From: Magnaporthiopsis rhizophila
Taxonomy: Eukaryota > Ascomycota > Sordariomycetes > Magnaporthales > Magnaporthaceae
Assembly: GCA_003049465.1 (NCBI GenBank)
Contig: PYSS01000141.1
Span: 6,925-70,924, forward strand
Length of the DNA: 64,000 nt
Direction of reading: 5' to 3'
The notes below the pieces were generated by a model. It saw only the letters and a program-made list of their open reading frames with translations. It did no database searches and was not told the DNA's origin. Both the position numbers and the translations under genes were made by a program. Shown here one piece after another: positions 57,168 to 64,000 of this stretch; positions within the stretch are counted from its first letter, which is position 1, and each line of letters begins with the position of its first letter.

Positions 57168-60100
57168 ATGACAACCACGGCCTCGGGCAGCGTCGTCGAG
57201 CCACTGCATCCCGCCTCGCCAGGAGAGCAAGCCCACGCGCACCAGTCTGTCTCAAGATCTCAGTCGTCTCGCGCTGCCCGACCTTTGCCAGCCCAACAAG
57301 CACATCGGGCCGCATCCCATTCGCATTCGCACCAGCACTCGCCCAGCATGTCCAGCCGTCCTTCGTCGTCTACCCGTCCCGTGCAGGACGTTCTGCCACA
57401 GCACGATTACGAAACAACGAATGTCGCTCAGAAGCGGAGCTCAAGCAACGATCGCCACCAGCCGCCGTCGGCGAGGGCCGACTCGGGCTCCAGACATCAC
57501 CACCGCACCCCCAGCCAGCGGTCCGCCGCGAACGGCACGGCCGATATGCCTCCTCCTCCTCCCTCAAACCACGCGTCTTCCGACCAAAGGGCTCGCAAGC
57601 CGCGCACAACCATCCCCGCCCAATCTGGCAAATGGAGCCTGGGCAAGACAATCGGGGCCGGCAGCATGGGCAAAGTTAAGCTCGCTCGGAAGGAGGACGG
57701 TTCTGAACAGGTGTGTGCGACCTCCGGCTGTCTTGATTGCGCCATTCTGGCGTTGCTTGCTGCAGACCCTCGTCCGGCTTCTCTTGTGCCTTGCTGACAC
57801 CTCGCCGTCGTCCAACAACCAGGTCGCATGCAAGATCATTCCCAGGGTGACCCCTGACGATGGCCACACCCCTCGTGCAGAGAGAGAAAGGGCGGATCTG
57901 TCCAAGGAAGTCAGGACTGCCCGAGAGGCCGCGATAGTAACGCTCCTGAGCCATCCTCATATTTGCGGCCTGCGCGATGTTGTACGAACCAACTACCACT
58001 GGTACATGCTCTTCGAATACGTCAACGGCGGCCAGATGCTCGACTACATCATCTCGCACGGCAAGCTCAAGGAGAAACAGGCGAGGAAGTTCAGCAGACA
58101 GATTGCAAGCGCTCTTGACTACTGTCATCGCAACAGCATCGTCCATCGGGACCTCAAGATCGAGAATATCCTCATCAGCAAGACGGGCGACATCAAGATT
58201 ATCGACTTTGGTCTTAGCAACCTCTTTGCCCCGCGGAACCATCTCAAAACCTTCTGCGGCAGTCTATATTTTGCCGCCCCCGAGCTCCTGCAGGCGCGAC
58301 CGTACCAGGGCCCCGAAGTCGATGTCTGGAGCTTCGGGATTGTGCTGTACGTCCTGGTGTGTGGCAAGGTGCCGTTCGACGACCAGAATATGCCCGCCCT
58401 TCACGCCAAAATCAAGAAGGGAGTCGTCGACTATCCCAACTGGCTTTCCACCGGTAAGCTTCCCATGGCCTTATATACCGCCTAGAATCACAGCGGGGTG
58501 ACAGGCTCGAAAGGAGCGAGAGGTTGAGTTATGCTGACTTTTCCCTCACCGAGGCTATAGAGTGTAGACACCTCCTCTCTAGGATGCTCGTCACGGACCC
58601 GAAACAACGCGCCACAATGGCCGAGGTCATGGCACACCCTTGGATGGTCAAGGGCTACAGCGGCCCGCCCGAGAACTACTTACCGCACAGGGAGCCGCTC
58701 ACGCTCCCCCTAGACCAAGAAGTTGTCAATGGAATGACAGGTTTCAGCTTCGGACCGCCAGAGGTGATCAAGGCCCAGCTTACACGCATCATCGAGTCCG
58801 AGGACTACCAGCGTTCCGTAAGGCTGCTCGCACGGGAGAAGGAGACGCAACAGCCTCCCCGAGAGCAGGAGAAGAAGCGTGGGTTTGGCTTCTACAGGCG
58901 ACGGAACTCATTCAGTAGTAAGGATACTCTGACCACGCCAAGCTCCGAGGGTCTGCAACTCGGCAACGACCCGCTCAACGCTTTCAACCCGCTCGTGTCG
59001 GTATACTATTTGGTCCGGGAGAAGCAAGAACGCGACAGCCTCGATCGACGGGCCGTGGCTAGTTCTGTTCCCAAGAAGGACCAGGTCCCGGAGATAGCAC
59101 CGCCTCAGGAGGCCCACACCAACTCCTCAGCCTATGAGATGCCCGGCGAGAAGGCGACCGGTGGACGCACTCGGCCGCGAGCCCGGACACACGGCGAAGA
59201 AGACGCCCCCGAGGCCCTCAAGGCTGTTCAGCCCTCGCCCACGACGGCCGCTCCTCCCGAGCCGCGGCTTGAGCCACCCAAGAAGGAAAGCACCGCCGCC
59301 GGGCTGCTGCGCCGCTTCAGCACCAGGAGAAAGAAGGACTACGAACGGCCCGAGAAGGACCGCTCGCACCCTCCTGTCGTCCAGGTTCACTCGCCGTCTG
59401 AATCGCCATCTATGTCAAACATGCGAAAGAGCTTTAGTATCAGGCGCGGACGGCGTGAGCGTGAGGATCATGCGTCGGACTCGCAAACACTCCGGGCTGG
59501 CAGCAGCCAACCACAGCACAGCGACCTCCTCAGTCCTCCCCTGTCCGCCGGTGCGAATACTACCGCGTTCAGGAAGGGACTGGGCCGGTCTGCTAGCGTG
59601 AACTCTGGCGAGTTTGGTCGGAGGCGGGCGATGGGATCCAGAGCCAAGGACCCTCCGCCGACCAGTGGCTCGGATCACTCGACGATACACGAAAAGCCGC
59701 ATGCGGAGCAGCAGACCAAGCAGCCTCAGGCCTCGGGGCAACAGAGCAGCATGGCGATGCGAGCCAAGTCGCTGGGGCATGCCCGGCGCGAGAGCATCCA
59801 GGCCAGGCGGCAGCGACGCGAGGCGGAACGAGGCCGGGAAGCCAACGTTCCGGAGGAGACCGACGCAGAGATGAACGGAGCCGGCGACGGCGCATCAGAA
59901 GAGCGCGTCACCGACTTTGACCTGGACAAGCCTGTGTACCTCAAAGGTCTGTTCAGCGTGTCGACGACGTCGGGCAAGCCAGTGCGCGAGATCCGGAGCG
60001 AGGTCAAGAGGGTGCTGCGGCAACTGGGCGTCGACTACACAGAGATCAAGGGCGGCTTCAATTGCCGGCATTCCCCCAGCATCGATCTCGAGAAGGTGTC

Positions 60101-60545
60101 GACGGATGGGCCGACCAGTCCGGCGGCGCAGACACCTGGCGGCACGCATAGAAGGCGGTTCAGCTTCGGCCTGCGTGGGAGCGACAACAGAGATGACGTG
60201 CGGGATGCCCTGGAGAGGGCTCCGCCAACGCTGCGGACGCCGGGCAGGGGTGGCCACGGCAGCCACCAGCGCAGCGACTCGAGCTCCGAGATATCCGACG
60301 ATAGCGAGGCGGTACGGGCGGACAATGGCGAGTCGTCGTCGCGTAGGATGGTGCCGCCGGCGGCAGGTGAGACGAGGACACACGTGCGCAGCGATATGGG
60401 CGGGAGCCTGGTGCTTGAGTTCGAGATCTTCATCGTCAAGGTGCCGATGATCTCGCTCCACGGGATCCAGTTCAAGAGGCTGAGCGGGAACACTTGGCCG
60501 TACAAGAACATGGCGGACCAGATCCTCAAGGAGCTAAAGCTGTAG
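57168..60545 (+). CDS. KIN1: Kin1/MARK-family polarity kinase
   Basis: Ser/Thr kinase of the Kin1/PAR-1/MARK branch, controlling polarity, exocytosis and septation. Exons 57168-57710, 57823-58453 and 58561-60545 give 1052 residues. A disordered His/Ser/Pro-rich N-terminus leads to the kinase domain (about 156-419): glycine loop GAGSMGKV at 163, catalytic Lys185 (VACK), HRDLKIEN with Asp291, DFG at 309, activation loop LKTFCGSLYFAAPE, and HPWM near 417. A long Arg/Ser-rich linker follows. The C-terminal KA1 domain (about 885-1052) ends EIFIVKVPMISLHGI...DQILKEL and binds acidic phospholipids. The last intron is set by restoring STECRHLLSRML; a CTGAC branch lies 26 nt before its acceptor. A stretch of about 2 kb without a gene precedes it. 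Confidence 0.96.
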
Positions 60546-62954
60546 TGTCTAACACTCTTGTCGTGTTTTTCGTCTGTCTCAACTCTTGCTGTCTTCACCT
60601 GGTCTCCTATGTCTCGCATCGCTCCATTGCCACCTCACAGCATCTGCACCATTGGCTTCATCATTCTCAACGTCTTCAGCCCCAGACCATATACGTCCAG
60701 TCTTGCCGGCTTTCTTTGTTGGATTACATCTTGTCTTATTCCATATCTTCTGTCTTTCTTGTCGGTTGACTCGTAAATGGTGTTTGGTTTCCCGACCTTG
60801 TCACGGCCACAGCCGGCAGGGGGCAGAAGGGCTGGGGCTAACCCCCAGCAGTGCGCCTTTACCCTGCAGTCACAAAGACCATGGGTCACATGATCAAGGC
60901 CAGGCCACAGTCACGTGCGAAAAAATAATCTGTGATTTTTCCTGAGATTATAAATCAAGGGCGGAGTGATCTGTGATCTTGTCACAGATCACAGATCACG
61001 GAATAAGGTATGTAACGGTGTTATTAGGAAAGGTGCCTAGATCGCAAGTACAAGAAGGAAAGCTTTCTTCCACCCTAGGATAGTTTTTGATTGAAATTTT
61101 GGCATTAATCAATCTAAATTTGCTCCAAGGTATTCCTTTAGGCAAATAATTAAGACCAACTATTTTACCAAACCCTCCTGATCATGTATAAGGCAACCTT
61201 GCGCCCAGTACTGCTTAATACCTCTCCTAGGTGCCCTACCCTAAGAGCAGAAGGCCTATTTGTAACAGACCTTTTGAAGTTCCATAAAGCTGTATATTTG
61301 ATTCGTTGAAGCTTGCGCGGCTGGCCGTCGTGCCAGGAACCGTCATCCCCTAATCGATACGACGTGTCTGCGTGCCTCTCCTATCTGGCTCTCTCTCCCT
61401 ACATCCCTCGTCGCCGCCATAAGCTTCTGGGTGTCCTGTCTTTTGTCACTAATTCTTTTATTTCCCCGCTCATAATTCTCTTCTTTTGCAGGTCGACTAC
61501 ACAATGCGTGCTCGCAATGGATAAAACACACGAGAACGCATAACCTATAATATTTCCTCTTTTTCTTCGACGCGGTGGAGGGGACTGTTTAGGATGTCGG
61601 TATGTAACTTTTCAAATCCGAGCGCCAGTTCATGAGGAGCAATAGCAACATCCATCACGTCACAATGGAGACGGTGTAGTGTCGTCATGCAGAAATGCCA
61701 AGAGGGGAGCATAGCCGTATGTTAGCAGAATATCGACACCGTCTGAGGTTATTGACTGAGCTTTCGTGGGCCGTTCTAACCCCATTTTAAAACAGATGGT
61801 GGGGTTTTGATTGATACTTGATGTTCTGGCTCGAGCAGTCTAGAGCTACTCCCCACTCACTTTAGAGATCATGTGCTACCGTTCCCCGCAGAAGTTTGGG
61901 GATCTTTCCCCCAATCAAGGCCACGAGATTGGGATGCGCCCCAGATCCCACGGAGCCGCAAAGAACGGCCTGGAGCTGCACGAGTGGCGACACCGGCATG
62001 GCATGTGGGGGTCAGCTCCGAGGTCAGGTCCATCCGGGCGACCGCTACGCGCAGGCACAGTGAGTTCGGGCTGTGCTGGATCGATTGACCGTCACAAGTG
62101 TTTTTGTGTGTCTCTCTTTCTTGTTCTCCCCTTACTCTCTGTCCCCGACGCGCGACACGCACAACACTACCTAGATGCTGCTTACTACCTAGGTATGTAG
62201 GTAGTACTGTTCCGTCGAGCGGATCCCTCCGGAACAATCTCATTGCGGTCCACCAGGCTTTGTGTGACGAAAAAAAAAAAAAAAAAAAATCACAACCCGT
62301 TTCCCTGTCTGGCCACCCCTTTTTCTCGTATTCCAACGAAGCTCCCCATGTCCTCCTCCTTTTCGCTCCGTCCGCTTGCATCGTAGCCAGGTGCTGTTCC
62401 ACTCTCCTCCTGCTCCCCCTTCCAGTCCGCAGGAACAGCGGCAGCAACACAACTCATGCCTCTCCGCACTGCGTTTATCCGCACACCCACCCACACTTGC
62501 GCACACGCCCACGCCCACGCCTCCGGATATCGGCAACAGGGGCAGACACCACCGCCCCGCAGCTTATCCCGAGTGTCCATCCAGCCGCCTGGGATAAGTG
62601 GTAGTCCTCGTCCGGCCGTTTGCTGAAGCCAGCACGGCAGGGTCTCCTTCTCCTGCACCAAACCAGCATGCCGAGTCTCGAATGATAATAATAATAATAA
62701 TACCCCGCCCTAGTAGCAGAATCTTAATACGCTACCTCAAGTCCCGTTCGCGCTCGTTTTGCACCGTTCGCGGCAGTGGTCGCAGCAGCAGCAGCACAGC
62801 CTCTTGCTCCTTCTCTCCTCACCTCTTTTGGGTAATCCGAACCACACCATCACCGTCACTGCCACACTTCTTTAGCATCCCTGCTGCTTCCTCCTCTGCC
62901 TCCACGTCTACCTCTACCGTATACTCTTCACGTTTCTCATTCTCTTCCCCCATT
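60546..62954. other. intergenic region with AT-rich block
   Basis: 2.4 kb between KIN1 and GUT1. It holds a 13-bp perfect inverted repeat and an AT-rich block at about 60920-61310, an A20 tract at 62270-62289, a TAGGTA/TACCTA cluster at 62168-62206 and a short (AAT)n at about 62684-62702. The stretch nearest 62954 should be the GUT1 promoter. No intact gene is seen. Confidence 0.6.
60920..61310. repeat. AT-rich block, possible decayed repeat element
   Basis: A stretch clearly richer in A+T than its surroundings, with no intact ORF. At its left edge GTGATCTGTGATC (60966-60978) and its exact reverse complement (60987-60999) flank an 8-nt spacer, and another ATCTGTGAT copy lies at 60928-60936. 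Such a composition shift in an ascomycete is often a mutated (RIP-affected) transposon remnant. The class cannot be stated. Confidence 0.4.
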
Positions 62955-64000
62955 ATGACCTCCTCCGTCGCACTTCCGGTAGCTGCGCCCCAAGCGAGTG
63001 CTGATGGGGAGGCCAAGCGCGCCCGTATAGTAGAGCCCGAGGTCACTCAGACTGTCGTGCTGAAGGACGCCGCTGCCGGCGCTGTCTCAGGGATAGATGT
63101 CGCCCAAGTTGAGAATCCTGCAGTGGCCCAGCATATCGAGAATGTTGCGCAGCCCGTGGCCCAAGAGACGGAAGATGAGGTCTTCCTCGGCAGCATAGAC
63201 CAGGGGACGACCTCGTCGCGCTTCATCATATTCAACCGCCAGGGCGAGCCGGTCGAGGGCCACCAGATTGAGTTCGAGAACCTATACCCGGATTCCGGAT
63301 GGCACGAGCACGACCCGCTGGAGCTGCTCTCGTCGGTCGAGGAGTGCATCGAACAGGCGATGCGCAAGTTCTCAGCCTCGCGGCCGGGCGCCTTGGTGCG
63401 CGCGGTCGGCATCACGAACCAGCGCGAAACGACCGTCGTCTGGGATTCTGTCACGGGCGAGCCGCTGTACAACGCCGTGGTGTGGCCTGACACGCGGACG
63501 GGCGGGCTCGTGCGAGAGCTGCGGGCTCGCGAAGGCAGCGCGGACCTGCTACAGCTGTGCGGCCTGCCGCTGTCGACGTACCCCAGCTCCGTCAAGCTGC
63601 TGTGGCTGCTGCGCAACGTCGAGGCCGTCGGCCGCGCGTACGGGGAGGGCCGCCTCGCCTTTGGCACCGTCGACTCGTGGCTCATCTACCGGCTGAACGG
63701 CGGTGCAAAACCTCCTGGGGGTAGGGAACCCGTCCACGTCACGGACGGGACCAACGCGAGCCGCACCATGTTCATGAACCTGCGGGACATGAGCTACGAC
63801 AACAAGCTGCTCGGGTTCTTCGGCATCGACCGGACCAAGGTGCAGCTGCCCCGGATCGTGTCTTCGGCGCACGCCACGGCGTTTGGCCAGATCGCCACGG
63901 GCCCCCTGGCTGGCGTGCGCATCGCGGGCTGTCTGGGCGACCAGAGCAGCGCCGTCGTGGGGCAGTGCGCCTTCGAGCCGGGTCAGGCAAAGAACACGTA
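62955..64000 (+). CDS. GUT1: glycerol kinase (5' part)
   Basis: FGGY-family kinase that phosphorylates glycerol to glycerol 3-phosphate, the entry step for glycerol use. The frame opens at 62955 and is uninterrupted to the window end, 348 codons, with the C-terminal part missing. Family signatures are GSIDQGTTSSRF (ATP-binding phosphate-1 motif) at about 79-90, EQAMRK, GITNQRETTVVWD, VVWPDTRT, DSWLIYRL and GTNASRTMF. The kinase motif starts only at residue 76: the first 75 residues are Ala/Val/Glu-rich with a basic KRAR patch and have no counterpart in short bacterial GlpK. No intron is seen in this part. Confidence 0.96.
   Translation, partial: MTSSVALPVAAPQASADGEAKRARIVEPEVTQTVVLKDAAAGAVSGIDVAQVENPAVAQHIENVAQPVAQETEDEVFLGSIDQGTTSSRFIIFNRQGEPVEGHQIEFENLYPDSGWHEHDPLELLSSVEECIEQAMRKFSASRPGALVRAVGITNQRETTVVWDSVTGEPLYNAVVWPDTRTGGLVRELRAREGSADLLQLCGLPLSTYPSSVKLLWLLRNVEAVGRAYGEGRLAFGTVDSWLIYRLNGGAKPPGGREPVHVTDGTNASRTMFMNLRDMSYDNKLLGFFGIDRTKVQLPRIVSSAHATAFGQIATGPLAGVRIAGCLGDQSSAVVGQCAFEPGQAKNT

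Noticed and set aside
12110..64000. secondary-metabolite or other specialised gene cluster
   Set aside because: All recognised genes are housekeeping genes with separate promoters. No polyketide, peptide synthetase, terpene, P450 or transporter gene was found.

Overview
The window looks like nuclear DNA of a filamentous ascomycete. The genes carry many short spliceosomal introns (about 50-240 nt, GTRNGY-type donors, CTGAC/CTAAC-like branch sites). Coding DNA is GC-rich, and the protein set is fungal: KAR2/BiP, HBS1, REI1, HUL4, YSC84, SFT1, AGE2, LSB5, NOP2, WHI2, KIN1 and GUT1 homologues. I would place it in Pezizomycotina, probably Sordariomycetes; the species cannot be named from the sequence. 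It is a draft assembly, with homopolymer tracts, one isolated N and one 52-base N run.

Layout. Positions 1-12109 are gene-poor: three tRNA genes (Glu-CTC and Lys-CTT 3 nt apart, Ala-AGC with a 47-nt intron), microsatellites and poly-T tracts, and no convincing protein gene. From 12110 the window is gene-dense. KAR2 (-), HBS1 (-), CCT5 (+), REI1 (-), HUL4 (+), an unrecognised nuclear-looking protein (-), a second unrecognised protein (+), YSC84/LSB3 (-), SFT1 (+), AGE2 (-), LSB5 (+), a secreted LysM protein (-), NOP2 (+), WHI2-like (-), GPATCH1-like (-), KIN1 (+) and the 5' part of glycerol kinase GUT1 (+, running off the end at 64000). Just left of GUT1 lies an AT-rich block of about 350 bp with a perfect 13-bp inverted repeat, probably a decayed repeat element.

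How the genes relate. Nothing suggests a biosynthetic cluster or mobile system; this is a run of housekeeping genes with independent promoters. Themes are protein folding (KAR2, CCT5), ribosome and RNA biology (HBS1, REI1, NOP2, GPATCH1-like, tRNAs), membrane traffic and cortical actin (SFT1, AGE2, YSC84, LSB5), and signalling or turnover (KIN1, WHI2-like, HUL4). LSB5 and YSC84 homologues, both linked to the Las17/WASP actin machinery in yeast, lie about 5 kb apart. The best leads are the LysM protein with a cysteine-rich tail, the two unrecognised proteins, a GC-AG intron, a probable false assembly gap, the unusual tRNA-Ala body, and the AT-rich relic.

Exon joins were worked out by hand. Where stated, they give an uninterrupted reading frame of the length expected for the family.
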